Positions 31,288 to 40,048 of a stretch of DNA of 64,000 nt are shown piece by piece. The notes below the pieces were generated by a model, which was not told where the DNA came from, did no database searches, and saw nothing but the letters and a program-made list of their open reading frames with translations. Position 1 is the first letter of the stretch, and each line of letters starts with the position of its first letter. The translations under genes and the position numbers were made by a program. The DNA is from an uncultured Clostridia bacterium (GTDB lineage: Bacteria; Bacillota; Clostridia; Christensenellales; Aristaeellaceae). Where the stretch lies: contig CAMFCQ010000002.1 in the NCBI GenBank assembly GCA_945948915.1, positions 1-64,000 on the forward strand, in the 5' to 3' direction.

Positions 31288-32781
31288 TCAGCGCAGCCGC
31301 TTTGTCTCCAGCAGCGCGCCCGCACACAGCAGCACCAGCTCAAACTGGAAGAAGTACCTTGCGCGCGTCTCCCAGATGCACAGCAGCAGGAACATGCCCA
31401 GCAGCGCGATGAACAGCGGCGCGCCGGAGGTGTCCCTCCTCAGGATCGCCTGCGCGCAGGAGAGCATCGCGATGGCCATCTGCGCCATGAACAGCGCCGT
31501 GCACAGGTGATAGTAAGCCGGATACAGTCTGCCCGTCGCAAAGACCGCCTGCTTGACCGCGTTGTCCGGCACATGATTGTTCGCCTGGAGGATCTCATTG
31601 AGGCGGAATGTGCCGTCGCCAAAGGTCGACAGGTTCTTGCGGGACATCATGTTCAGCAGCCGGTTCGGGTAGCGCAGGTAGTACACCCGGTCGATGATCT
31701 CCTCAAGCAGCGCCTCCCTGCGCTCCTCGGGATCCTCAAAGGACGTGGAGAAGATCAGCCATCCGCCGTCGCCGTACTGGCCGTATCCCTCCTCCTCGCG
31801 CACAGGCAGGCCCATGGCGATGTGATGCAGGCGCGGCAGCTCGTTGTTGTAGATATCCTCCTCGGACAGATGCTGCGCCGTATAGCCGTCCACCAGCGCG
31901 TTGCCGCCGAGGAACACCGTAAAGAGCATCACGCCCGCGCACAGCGCTGCCCTGCCCCGCCGCTCAAACACCAGCACGATCATGCAGGCAATCGCCGCGA
32001 TGACGGCGGTAAACTTGATCTGCGCCCCGGCAAAGGCGACCAGCGCAAACGCCAGCGCCCACAGCACGCGGCTGCGCAGCCGCGTGCTCCGCCTAAGACG
32101 GCAGAAACAATAGAGGGTCATCGTCGGAAAGGCCAGGGAAAACGCGTCGGTGTACAGTTCCGTCGAGCAGTACAGAAACGGCAGGCACGACGCGCACAGC
32201 ACCAGCATGCGCGTCTGCGCCTTCACGCCGCCCATGTCGCGGCACACGCGCGCGCCGGAGAGCAGGCCCAGCGTAAAGAGCACGCTGCACACCAGCGCCG
32301 CCTGCATAAACCGGTCAGCCCAGCCCAGCATACCGAAAAATCTGAAGATGCCCGCCAGCGCATACACAAAGCCCAGATTGAACGGATAGCGCGTGAAGTA
32401 CATCCACGACCGCTCGACGTTGCCGAACGTCCCCGTGTCCACGATCAGCTGCGCGGCGGTGAAGCACTGCTCCGCATCCGTGACGGGCACAAACCGCAGC
32501 ACATGCGCCATGACCATCTGCACGATGAAATAGCATCCTGCCGCGCCCAGCAGCACCTGCCGCTCGTGCCGCGCGAAGAACGCCTCGTGTCGGTCCGCCG
32601 CGCGCAGGGCCAGCCAAAGCAGCACGGTGCACGCCGCCGTCAGCAGCACAAGCACGCGGCGGGAGCGCTCATACAGCGGCCACGGCGAGAGCGTCACGTT
32701 GAGCACGGTGAACGCATAGCACGGGATCATCAGCCCCATGCCCACAAGCAGCAGCGCATGAAGCCATTTCTTCAGTTTCAT
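31288..32781 (-). CDS. Multi-pass membrane glycosyltransferase-like protein (GT39/PMT-like)
   Basis: 497 residues with about 11-12 hydrophobic helices. After the first helices the outer loop carries VPVTDAEQCFTAAQLIVDTG and MYFTRYPFNLGFVYALAG, placing an Asp and Arg as in GT-C fold lipid-linked sugar transferases; FCSTEL-like LYCSTELYTDAFSLAFP follows. Probably moves sugars from polyprenyl-phosphate donors to an extracytoplasmic acceptor. The substrate is unknown. The start at 32781 overlaps the stop of the preceding membrane protein (ATGA). Last gene of a minus-strand operon. Confidence 0.72.
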   Translation of the reverse strand: MKLKKWLHALLLVGMGLMIPCYAFTVLNVTLSPWPLYERSRRVLVLLTAACTVLLWLALRAADRHEAFFARHERQVLLGAAGCYFIVQMVMAHVLRFVPVTDAEQCFTAAQLIVDTGTFGNVERSWMYFTRYPFNLGFVYALAGIFRFFGMLGWADRFMQAALVCSVLFTLGLLSGARVCRDMGGVKAQTRMLVLCASCLPFLYCSTELYTDAFSLAFPTMTLYCFCRLRRSTRLRSRVLWALAFALVAFAGAQIKFTAVIAAIACMIVLVFERRGRAALCAGVMLFTVFLGGNALVDGYTAQHLSEEDIYNNELPRLHHIAMGLPVREEEGYGQYGDGGWLIFSTSFEDPEERREALLEEIIDRVYYLRYPNRLLNMMSRKNLSTFGDGTFRLNEILQANNHVPDNAVKQAVFATGRLYPAYYHLCTALFMAQMAIAMLSCAQAILRRDTSGAPLFIALLGMFLLLCIWETRARYFFQFELVLLCAGALLETKRLR

Positions 32782-34286
32782 GGCGCCTCCTTGAGCTTTC
32801 TGAGCTGATACTCCCCGCGCGCATCGACGAATTCGTACTGCGTGTCGAAGATTTCCGCCACCCGCGCGTCATACGGCGGGCCAAACTCGCGGTTGTAGTA
32901 AATCACCAGCCACTTCGGCGGATCGTTTTCAAATTCCTCCACGATCTCGTCCATCACGGCCGGATCCGCGTCTGCCAGAATCTCCTGCAGGAAGTAGAAC
33001 CGCATGCAGGGCAGCGCCTGTGCGGCGACGTACCACTTCGGCTCCACGCGGTAGGCCATGAACCGATCGCGGTCCTCCTGCGGCACCAGCGCGTAGAGCG
33101 CCTGCGCGTCCCGCGCGAACGTCTGCATTTCCTTATAATCCGCCTCGCGCCGCGCGTTGATCGCCGCGCCGGAAACAGCCAGCGCCAGCACGCTCACCGC
33201 CGCCGCCGTGCAGGAAACCACGCGCAGCCGCGCAGAAAACCGCTCTCTGACGAAGGCCAGAATCTGCGCCGCGCCCAGCGCAGCCATCGGCACGCCGAGC
33301 ATCAGATAATGGTTGTAGAACTTGTGGGAAATGAACGCCGCAAAGCCGCCGCACGCCGCGCCCGCAACCATCGCCAGCGCCACCGGAGCCCGCCTTGTGC
33401 GCACCGCGGCGCACGCGGCGCCCAGACAGGAGAGCGCCGCCAAGAACAAAGCATAGTGCCCATAGCCGTCAAAGAGCAGCGTATGCACGCGGCTGAGTCC
33501 CTGCGTCTCGGCGTACATCATGTTGTGCAGCAGCGAGCCGTAGACGGCATCAGCAAGCGCCCCCTGCGAAACCAGCCAGAGGACGATCGGCGCCGTCACC
33601 AGCAGGCAGCCCAGCACAAAGCCCAGCGCGCATCGCCCAAGGCCCGCCCATTTTTTCACGGCGATCAGATACAGTGCCAGCGCGCCCACCGCGCCCACGA
33701 GCACCAGCGCGTTGTTCGCGCGGGTCATGAAGCAGAGCGTCGCCATCGCGCCCATGCACAGCGCGGGCGCGGTCAGATGCTTCTCTGCCTCCGCGGTCAG
33801 CCCTTCGCCGAAGACCGCCAGCATCACGTCAAGGCCCGCCAGCGTAAACAGGTTGGCATATTCCTCCGTCAGGTTGCCGCCGTCCGTCAGCGGCGCGTAG
33901 ATGGCCAGATAGACAAGCTGCACGAGCACGGCCTTCACGCCCAGCCTTCGCGCGATGCGCGTGAGCAGCAGCAGGCACGCCCAGAGGAAGAGCACCTCCT
34001 GGGCAAAGACCGCCAGCGTGGAATAGCCGCCGGAGAGCAGCTGCGGAATCGTCTGCAGGATGAAAAGCAGCGGCCCCTTGTGATCGAAGATGTCGCTGTA
34101 GGGCGCATAGCCCCGCGCAAGCGCCGTGCCCATCGTCAGGTACATGGCGTTGTCGCTGCCGATCGCCGGGCCAAGCGGCGTATTGCAGGTATAAATAACC
34201 AGCGAAAAGACGGCCGCAAGCGCCAGCGCGACGAGCGCGCCGCGCGCGGTCTCATGCCGCTGCTTCCGGCGGATGGATCGATCCAT
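32778..34286 (-). CDS. Multi-pass membrane glycosyltransferase-like protein (GT39-like, DHKGP motif)
   Basis: 502 residues with about ten helices and a C-terminal extracytoplasmic domain of about 110 residues (from KEMQTFARDAQALYALVP). The first outer loop has GSDNAMYLTMGTALARG and YSDIFDHKGPLLFILQ; the DHKGP motif is typical of a clostridial group of GT-C-like proteins. It pairs with the next gene (overlapping by four bases), suggesting a two-protein membrane system. The start at 34286 has GGAAGGAGGA upstream and lies 21 bases after the RluA gene stop. The role in envelope glycan modification is inferred. Confidence 0.72.
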   Translation of the reverse strand: MDRSIRRKQRHETARGALVALALAAVFSLVIYTCNTPLGPAIGSDNAMYLTMGTALARGYAPYSDIFDHKGPLLFILQTIPQLLSGGYSTLAVFAQEVLFLWACLLLLTRIARRLGVKAVLVQLVYLAIYAPLTDGGNLTEEYANLFTLAGLDVMLAVFGEGLTAEAEKHLTAPALCMGAMATLCFMTRANNALVLVGAVGALALYLIAVKKWAGLGRCALGFVLGCLLVTAPIVLWLVSQGALADAVYGSLLHNMMYAETQGLSRVHTLLFDGYGHYALFLAALSCLGAACAAVRTRRAPVALAMVAGAACGGFAAFISHKFYNHYLMLGVPMAALGAAQILAFVRERFSARLRVVSCTAAAVSVLALAVSGAAINARREADYKEMQTFARDAQALYALVPQEDRDRFMAYRVEPKWYVAAQALPCMRFYFLQEILADADPAVMDEIVEEFENDPPKWLVIYYNREFGPPYDARVAEIFDTQYEFVDARGEYQLRKLKEAP

Positions 34287-34307
34287 GCCGTCTTCCTCCT
34301 TCCGTTT

Positions 34308-35282
34308 TCACGGTGCGGGAATTACCACATCGGGGAAATACGCCCGCACAAAGGGAACGTCCCTGACCTGCACCGTCAGGCCGTCAAGGCCGCTCAGGCA
34401 GGCCGGCGTGTCCTCAAAGTCAAAGATCAGCCGGTAGGCGCACAGCGCCTGGCCGTTCATCCTGCCGTACTGTTCGTTCTGCTTCGCCTGGCCGTACTGG
34501 TTGTCGCCCAGCAGCGGATGGCCGATCGCCGCAAACTGCGCGCGGATCTGGTGCGTGCGGCCCGTGCCCAGCAGGCACTCGCACAGCGTCAGCCCATTCG
34601 CCTCGTCGATCGCCTGATAGTAGGTGACGGCTTCCTTGCTGCCCGGCTCGCTTCTGCGCAGCACGGTCACCTTCTTCTGCTCCGGCTTCTTGAGCAGCCA
34701 GTGGCGCAGCGTGCCATCCTGATGCTTCATCCGTCCATGGACGATGCACAGGTAATACTTCTGCACCTCATGCGTGCGGATCTTCGCGTCCATCTCGCGC
34801 AGCGCCTCCTGCGTCTTGGCCAGGATCACGATGCCCGCGGTGAAGCGGTCGATGCGGTTGCACAGGGCGGGCGCAAAGTCCGTCCCCGGGTTCCACTCGC
34901 CCTTCTGGTACAGGTACGCCTGCGCGTACGTCAGCAGCGTGTGCACCTTCTCACCCTCGTCCGGGTGGCAGATCAGGCCGGCGCGCTTGTCAAGGAGCAT
35001 CACCTGCTCATCCTCGTAGAGGATCGTCAGCTTCGGGCGGATTTTGGAGTAAAACGGATCGGCCTTCTCCGCCTGCGCGAAGAATTCGTCCTCCACGTAC
35101 ATCTCCACCAGCGCATGCTCGCGCAGCACCGTCTCCTCATTGCCGCGTCTGCCGTCCACCTTCACGCGCCCCAGGCGCAGGAATCTGCGGATCTGCCCCG
35201 CGGAGGCCGAGGGCATGGCCTTCTGCAAAAAGCGGGTCAGCCTGCGGCCGTCCCAGCTCTTGTCCACCTGTATCGATTTCAC
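34308..35282 (-). CDS. RluA-family 23S rRNA/tRNA pseudouridine synthase
   Basis: 324 residues. N-terminal S4 RNA-binding domain (about 10-65: RFLQKAMPSASAGQIRRFLRLG, in part) and a catalytic domain with the Asp motif NRIDRFTAGIVILAK, LLGTGRTHQIRAQFAAIGHP and LLGDNQYG. The target uridine cannot be told from sequence; RluC/RluD-type are the nearest. The GTG start at 35282 overlaps the upstream HAD gene stop (GTGA) and has GGGAGAGG upstream. A longer frame to 35639 is antisense-like and lacks family similarity. Confidence 0.93.
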   Translation of the reverse strand: MKSIQVDKSWDGRRLTRFLQKAMPSASAGQIRRFLRLGRVKVDGRRGNEETVLREHALVEMYVEDEFFAQAEKADPFYSKIRPKLTILYEDEQVMLLDKRAGLICHPDEGEKVHTLLTYAQAYLYQKGEWNPGTDFAPALCNRIDRFTAGIVILAKTQEALREMDAKIRTHEVQKYYLCIVHGRMKHQDGTLRHWLLKKPEQKKVTVLRRSEPGSKEAVTYYQAIDEANGLTLCECLLGTGRTHQIRAQFAAIGHPLLGDNQYGQAKQNEQYGRMNGQALCAYRLIFDFEDTPACLSGLDGLTVQVRDVPFVRAYFPDVVIPAP

Positions 35283-36079
35283 AGCGCAAACCTCTCCCGG
35301 ATGACGCGCATCACGCCGTTCTCGTCGTTGCCGGGCGCGATGTATTTGGCCGCGCGTTTGATCTCCTCCAGCGCGTTGGCCATCGCGTAGCTCTCCGTCA
35401 CGCTTCCCAGCAGCTCCAGATCGTTGAGATAGTCGCCGAAGGCCATGCAGTTGTCCGGCGTCAGGCCTTTGATCTGCTGGAGCATCCGCATCGCGCGGCC
35501 CTTGCTCACGCCCGGGCGCATGATGTCCACCCACTTTTCGCCGGAGAGGATCACCGCATGGCGGCCGCCGAGGCGCTGCTTGAGCACCGGCAGCTCGTGC
35601 GTGGCGGCGTCGCCCTCGTCGTAAAACGCCACCTTGCACACGTCGTCAAAGGCTGCGCAGATCTCCTCCAGATTCTCCACCACGCGCGTGTTCTGGTAGA
35701 ACATCTGCGCGCCGCCGATGAAGTCCGGCGCAGCCTTGGCGTCCATCAGGGCCTCGCCCGCCCGGCAGATGATCGGGTAGACGCCCTCAAGTCCCCGCGC
35801 CGCGCGGACGATCTCCGGCAGATCGCAGGCGGCAAGCGGGTCGATGAACAGCTGCCGGTCGTTTTCCACGATCAGCGCGCCGTTCTCCGCGATGAAGACG
35901 AGATCGGACACAAGGTCCGGCATGTCGCGGCGCAGCGAGGCATACTGCCGTCCGCTGGCCACGCAGAAGGAAACGCCCTTCTGCTTAAGCGCGCGCACGG
36001 TCGCGCCAAACTCCTCCGGCATGCGCTTGTCCGTCGTCAGCAGCGTGCCGTCCATATCGGTGGCAATCAGTTTAATCAT
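35279..36079 (-). CDS. Cof-type HAD phosphatase
   Basis: 266-residue soluble phosphatase of the HAD IIB (Cof) family, acting on sugar phosphates or flavin/nucleotide phosphates. Motif I DMDGTLLTTD at the N-terminus (Asp nucleophile), motif II VASGRQY, motif III Lys in GVSKGRAM and motif IV FGDYLNDLELL. The start at 36079 has AAAGGAAC upstream and overlaps the end of the GNAT gene by eight bases. It is translationally coupled on both sides within the GNAT-HAD-RluA-GT39 operon. Confidence 0.94.
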   Translation of the reverse strand: MIKLIATDMDGTLLTTDKRMPEEFGATVRALKQKGVSFCVASGRQYASLRRDMPDLVSDLVFIAENGALIVENDRQLFIDPLAACDLPEIVRAARGLEGVYPIICRAGEALMDAKAAPDFIGGAQMFYQNTRVVENLEEICAAFDDVCKVAFYDEGDAATHELPVLKQRLGGRHAVILSGEKWVDIMRPGVSKGRAMRMLQQIKGLTPDNCMAFGDYLNDLELLGSVTESYAMANALEEIKRAAKYIAPGNDENGVMRVIRERFAL

Positions 36080-36662
36080 GTTGGTGTTCCTTTTGCTGGT
36101 CATAATCCATCCGGAGAATCGCATACAGCGCCACATCGACGTATTTGCCCTTGTTGTACAGGCGCTGGCGCAGCTCGCCCTCCCTGCGCATGCCGCACTT
36201 TTCCATCACGCGGCCGGAGGCGGGGTTTGTCAGCTCATGCTGCGCCTCGATGCGGTTGACGTCCATCGCCTCAAACGTGTAGGCGATCACGCGGCGCAGC
36301 GCCTCGGTCATACAGCCGCTGTTCCACAGCCAGCGCGCCAGGGAATAGCCGACCTCGACGGTCGCGTTGTCCTCGTTGTAGTCCATATAGCCGATGGTGC
36401 CCACCAGCTGACCCGTGCGCTTTTCCACGATGCCCCAGCTCGAGGGCAGGTCATTGCGGTAGCGCTTCATCATGAAGCGGCAATAGTCCCGCGCCTCGCT
36501 TACGTCCTTCTGCGCGGACCAGAGCACATGGCGGGCGACCTCCGGGTCTTTGCTGTACGCAAAAATATCCTTCGCATCCCGCATCGCGATCCTGCGAAGG
36601 ATGAGGCGCTTCGTCTCAAGCGTGGGCATGGAAAACATGCCGTAGGCATTTGGCGTGAACAT
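36072..36662 (-). CDS. GNAT N-acetyltransferase (RimJ/RimL-like)
   Basis: 196 residues. Opens with the RimJ/RimL pattern LETKRLILRRIAMRDAKDIF, then GTIGYMDYN, VEVGYSLARWLWNSGCMTEALR (acetyl-CoA loop region) and NRIEAQHELTNPASGRVMEK, as in acetyltransferases that modify N-terminal amino groups or small molecules. The acceptor is unknown. The ATG at 36662 has GGAAGGAAG seven bases upstream. Likely start of the operon running down to 31288, with a TATAAT upstream around 36686-36691 but a poor -35. Confidence 0.9.
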   Translation of the reverse strand: MFTPNAYGMFSMPTLETKRLILRRIAMRDAKDIFAYSKDPEVARHVLWSAQKDVSEARDYCRFMMKRYRNDLPSSWGIVEKRTGQLVGTIGYMDYNEDNATVEVGYSLARWLWNSGCMTEALRRVIAYTFEAMDVNRIEAQHELTNPASGRVMEKCGMRREGELRQRLYNKGKYVDVALYAILRMDYDQQKEHQHD

Positions 36663-36719
36663 CTGCACACTTCCTTCCGCTCCCCATTATACACGAACGG
36701 CAGGGAAAACGGAATCCCT

Positions 36720-38090
36720 TTATCGTCTGCGCAGGCCCTTGGGATAATGGTTCTTCATCAGGCCCCCGGCCTGCTTGCCAAAGCCCAGCGATATGCCGCA
36801 CAGCGTCAGCAGCGTATAGCCGGGTTCAAGGTCGCCCAGGTCGAGCGCCTCGCCCGCCTGATAGGAAAGCGCCTGCTCCGGCGTCAGCTCGGCGGCGCGC
36901 GCCGCCTCCTGCGGACGCAGCGCCATCGCCAGCGCGTGATCCGGCTCCGCGCGCCTGCCCTCCAAATGCGCCAGCAGCAGGCCCGTGCGCAGCACGCGCA
37001 GGCCGTCAAGGCGCGATACATCGTCCAGCCCCTCCGGCAGCGCCCACAGGCAGTCACCCGCGGCGTGCAGCCGGTCAAACGAGACGCCGGGCGCGAGCAC
37101 GTCCGGCACGGCAATCGCCGGCTGCGCCTTCTTCGCGCTCTCACTCCTGCCGCGCGCGGGCTTTGCGGCGCGGCGCGGTCTGTCCTCATATTGCGGCGCG
37201 CCAGGCGCGTCCGGGGACTTGCGCAGCAGGGAGACGAAGTGCCCCTCGCCCCGGATCTCGTGCGGATACAGGTGTACATAGCCGCCCTTGCCCGAGGGCA
37301 GGCACGGCAGCTCAAACGCCTCCAAAGCAAACTCCGGGTGCGCCGCCGTAAAGCGCGCAAGCACGCCCTCGTTCTCCGTGTCGTTGAACGTGCAGGTGGA
37401 ATACACCAGCGCGCCGCCGGGGGCGAGCATCTTCGCCGCCTCCTCGAGGATCTCCATCTGCCGGTCGGCGCAGCCGCGCGGGCTGTTTTCACGCCACTCC
37501 TCCCGGGCCTCGATCTGCCGCCGGAACATGCCCTCGCCGGAGCACGGCGCGTCCACCAGAATCCGGTCAAAGAACGCCGGAAAGCGCGGCGCAAGCTGCG
37601 CGGGCATCGCGCTGGTCACGACGGCGTTGCGCACGCCCATGCGCTCCACGTTGCGCGAGAGGATCTGCGCGCGGGCGGGCACCGGCTCGTTGCACACGAG
37701 CAGCCCGCGCCCCTGCATCAGGCCCGCGATCTGCGTGCTCTTGCCGCCGGGCGCGGCGCACAGGTCGAGCACTCGCTCGCCGGGCCGGGGATCAAGCACG
37801 CTGACGGCGGACAGGGCGCTGGGCTCCTGCAGATAGAACAGCCCGCCCTCGTGCAGCGGGGACAGGCCGGGCCGTGCATCCCCCTCCACAAAATAGCAGC
37901 CCTTCGCCCACGGCACGGGGTCTTCCACGCCCTCGATTTCGCAGGGCAGCGTGCCGTCCGGGCACAGCAGCAGATTGACGCGCAGCGCGCGGGTCACAGG
38001 CTTGCCAAGGGATTGTTCATACGCAAAAAAGCCTGCTTCACCGAGCAGGCGTTTCATTTGGAATACATAGGCTTCGGGCAGTCGATTCAT
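36720..38090 (-). CDS. rRNA (cytosine-C5) methyltransferase, RsmF/NOL1-NOP2 family
   Basis: 456 residues. SAM-binding domain with VLDLCAAPGGKSTQIA, then the DAPCSGEGMFRR motif and STCTFNDTENE, which holds the catalytic Cys; FMRR-type GMFRR marks the RsmF branch. The C-terminal about 160 residues are a PUA-like RNA-binding extension after a basic linker (RPRRAAKPARGRSESAKK). Target by family: a cytosine in 16S rRNA. The start at 38090 overlaps the stop of the upstream small gene by four bases (ATGA). Confidence 0.92.
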   Translation of the reverse strand: MNRLPEAYVFQMKRLLGEAGFFAYEQSLGKPVTRALRVNLLLCPDGTLPCEIEGVEDPVPWAKGCYFVEGDARPGLSPLHEGGLFYLQEPSALSAVSVLDPRPGERVLDLCAAPGGKSTQIAGLMQGRGLLVCNEPVPARAQILSRNVERMGVRNAVVTSAMPAQLAPRFPAFFDRILVDAPCSGEGMFRRQIEAREEWRENSPRGCADRQMEILEEAAKMLAPGGALVYSTCTFNDTENEGVLARFTAAHPEFALEAFELPCLPSGKGGYVHLYPHEIRGEGHFVSLLRKSPDAPGAPQYEDRPRRAAKPARGRSESAKKAQPAIAVPDVLAPGVSFDRLHAAGDCLWALPEGLDDVSRLDGLRVLRTGLLLAHLEGRRAEPDHALAMALRPQEAARAAELTPEQALSYQAGEALDLGDLEPGYTLLTLCGISLGFGKQAGGLMKNHYPKGLRRR

Positions 38091-38500
38091 AGGGCCTCTT
38101 TTTCTTCCTCAAGGATCGTGTGATCCGATACGCGCACGGCACAGAGCCTGCGGCGCTCGTCAATGCCGGATTCCACCACGTACATCCGCCCGATCGGGCA
38201 GGCGGAGTTGAATACGGATTCCGTCGTCGTCAGGATGCAGAAGACGCTCCTGGACGCGCGGGAAAGCATGGCGCGGAAGACCACGTTCGGCGGCTCCATG
38301 CCTTCGCGGGTGATCTTGCGGGCAAAGCGGCGGTAAGCAGTGTTCGCCTTCGCCGCGTCGTGGAACACCTCCGGCGACAGCGTGAGCGTGCAGAGATTTC
38401 CCTCGATCTGACTGGACGTCTGATAGCGGCCCGTCCAGGGCCTGTCCTCCGGCCACGCGATGATCTCCACCACAGCGCGTCCGGTTTCAATGGTGCGCAC
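38087..38500 (-). CDS. Small conserved-looking protein, unknown function
   Basis: 137 residues, soluble, no membrane helix. Starts at a GTG (38500) behind GGGGAGGGAAAGCTG. Sequence features include VVEIIAWPEDRPWTG and a central VFCILTTTESVFNSACPIGRMYVV strand region (in part). I do not recognise a domain. It is translationally coupled to the rRNA methyltransferase and has its own promoter, so it is a real gene, perhaps related to translation by position only. Confidence 0.7.
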   Translation of the reverse strand: MRTIETGRAVVEIIAWPEDRPWTGRYQTSSQIEGNLCTLTLSPEVFHDAAKANTAYRRFARKITREGMEPPNVVFRAMLSRASRSVFCILTTTESVFNSACPIGRMYVVESGIDERRRLCAVRVSDHTILEEEKEAL

Positions 38501-38549
38501 CAGCTTTCCCTCCCCTCAGGTTCATCGGAAATGGCATAGTTATATATTG

Positions 38550-38579
38550 ATTATAGCATACCAAGCAACCGGGCCGCAA
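38550..38579 (-). promoter_or_regulatory. Promoter of the small gene plus rRNA methylase unit
   Basis: TTGCGG (38574-38579) and TATAAT (38550-38555), 18-bp spacer, minus strand. Confidence 0.65.
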
Positions 38580-38596
38580 CAAAAATCAAGCGATTG

Positions 38597-39445
38597 TCAG
38601 GATTTTCCGGCTGTTTCCTTCAGCTCCTGCGCCGCGGAAAGCGCCGCCGTGCAGCCCTCGCCCACGGCCTTGGCCACCTGCAGGGGCAGCCCCGTGCAGT
38701 CACCCGCGGCGAACACGCCGGGCAGGCTGGTCTGCATCCTCCGGTCCACGCGGATGAACGCGCCGTCCATCTCAAGGCCCGGAATCAGCGAGGACAGCGC
38801 CATCGTCTCCCTGAAGATGAACACGCCGTCAAAGGCAAATTCCTGTCCGCCCGCCAGAAGGCCGGTGGCACGCGCCTCGCCGAGAATGGCCTCGGGCTTC
38901 TCCGCCCGCACGGCAATGCGCTCATCAAGCGCCTCGTCCGGCTTGCCGAAGTACGTCACCTGCGCGCACAGCTGCGAGAGCAGATTGGCCTCGGACACGG
39001 CCTCCGGCCCCTGGGCGATCACCGCCACATTCCTGCCGCGGTAGAGCATCGCGTCGCAGGTGCCGCAGTAGCTTACGCCGCGCCCGAGCAGCGCCTCCTC
39101 GCCGGGCAGGAGCCTGGGCTGCTTCGCGCCGGTGCACAGGATGATTTTGCGGGCCTCCACGAAGTCCGCGCCCAGCGACAGGGCGAAGTGCTCACCCATA
39201 GGAATGACCTGATGCACCACGCCGCCGCGAAGCTGCGCGCCCATCTCCTCCGCCTGCGTGCGCATGCGCTCGAGCAGCTCGCTGCCGGAGACCGACGGCA
39301 GGCCGGGGTAATTCTCAACGGATTCCGCGCGCGTCAGCCAGCCGGTGTTCTGCCCGATGACGACCACGGATTTCTCTCTCTTTCTGGCGTTGATGGCGGC
39401 GCTGTAGCCCGCGGGGCCCGCGCCGATGACGGCGATGTCAAACAC
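38597..39445 (-). CDS. Thioredoxin-reductase-like FAD oxidoreductase
   Basis: 282 residues. N-terminal FAD site DIAVIGAGPAGYSAAINAR, redox pair YCGTCDAM, and C-terminal GVFAAGDCTGLPLQ. The NADPH-binding middle domain is present but its GxGxxA motif is weak (VAVIAQGPEAVSEA), and the protein is about 25 residues shorter than TrxB. It may therefore use ferredoxin or a different donor, as in the flexible or ferredoxin-linked thioredoxin reductases of clostridia (inference). The GTG at 39445 has GGAGGAAA six bases upstream. No thioredoxin gene adjacent. Confidence 0.88.
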   Translation of the reverse strand: MFDIAVIGAGPAGYSAAINARKREKSVVVIGQNTGWLTRAESVENYPGLPSVSGSELLERMRTQAEEMGAQLRGGVVHQVIPMGEHFALSLGADFVEARKIILCTGAKQPRLLPGEEALLGRGVSYCGTCDAMLYRGRNVAVIAQGPEAVSEANLLSQLCAQVTYFGKPDEALDERIAVRAEKPEAILGEARATGLLAGGQEFAFDGVFIFRETMALSSLIPGLEMDGAFIRVDRRMQTSLPGVFAAGDCTGLPLQVAKAVGEGCTAALSAAQELKETAGKS

Positions 39446-39478
39446 TTCTGCTTTCCTCCATATTCTGTATCCGGCAGA

Positions 39479-39504
39479 CAAAAAGCCGCAGCAACCTGCG
39501 GCTT
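39479..39504 (-). terminator. Terminator of the YhcH-family gene
   Basis: Stem AAGCCGCAG/CTGCGGCTT with a CAAC loop, followed by TTTTTG on the minus strand. Confidence 0.88.
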
Positions 39505-39512
39505 CTGTGCGT

Positions 39513-39956
39513 TTACTTCTCGATCGGGATCTTTACGACGACCTTGCGGTAGTGCTTGGGAAACTCGTGATGGCAGCCCGGCTTGTGACCGTCGCTGGGG
39601 AACATGATGTAGAACATGCCCGGACGGATGGAAATGGTGGTGGACTTGCCGGAGTAGAAGTAGTTGTCGTGCTCCGCGTCTTCCTCCACGAGGTTCAGCT
39701 CCTGGATATGCGCCCAGGCCATGCGCTCGCCGCCGGCGATGCAGTACTGCAGATCGATGTAGTTCCTGTGGGCCTCCAGATTCGCAGAGTCAAGCGGACG
39801 GGTGTCGCCCTCGGAAACCGTGGCAAACAGGCCGTTCTCCAGCTCATAGCGGCCCGGCTCCAGATCCGGCGCCTCCGCGATGAACGCAAATGCCAGCTCC
39901 ATATCCTTATGCAGCGCATAGTAGCGCTCCTGCTCTTCGATGCGATCGATGATCAA
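39513..39956 (-). CDS. YhcH/YjgK/YiaL-family cupin-like protein
   Basis: 147 residues. Cupin-type metal-binding fold: HRNYIDLQYCIAGGERM, then FYIMFPSDGHKPGCHH near the end, with conserved His/Glu pairs for a divalent metal. Family members act as sugar anomerases or isomerases in sialic-acid and hexuronate use, or as part of beta-galactosidase complexes. The TTG start at 39956 gives MIIDRIEEQERYY, a normal family opening, with AAAAGGAGG nine bases upstream and a promoter right before it. Single-gene unit. Confidence 0.9.
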   Translation of the reverse strand: MIIDRIEEQERYYALHKDMELAFAFIAEAPDLEPGRYELENGLFATVSEGDTRPLDSANLEAHRNYIDLQYCIAGGERMAWAHIQELNLVEEDAEHDNYFYSGKSTTISIRPGMFYIMFPSDGHKPGCHHEFPKHYRKVVVKIPIEK

Positions 39957-39985
39957 ATGGATCAGCCTCCTTTTCAATCCATTCC

Positions 39986-40014
39986 ATTATACGGCAATGC
40001 ACAGTTTGCGTCAA
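39986..40014 (-). promoter_or_regulatory. Promoter of the YhcH-family gene
   Basis: TTGACG (40009-40014) and TATAAT (39986-39991), 17-bp spacer; the leader is only about 25 nt. Confidence 0.85.
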
Positions 40015-40048
40015 GCGCCGCCGGTCTATGGTTCAATACTTTTACTTT

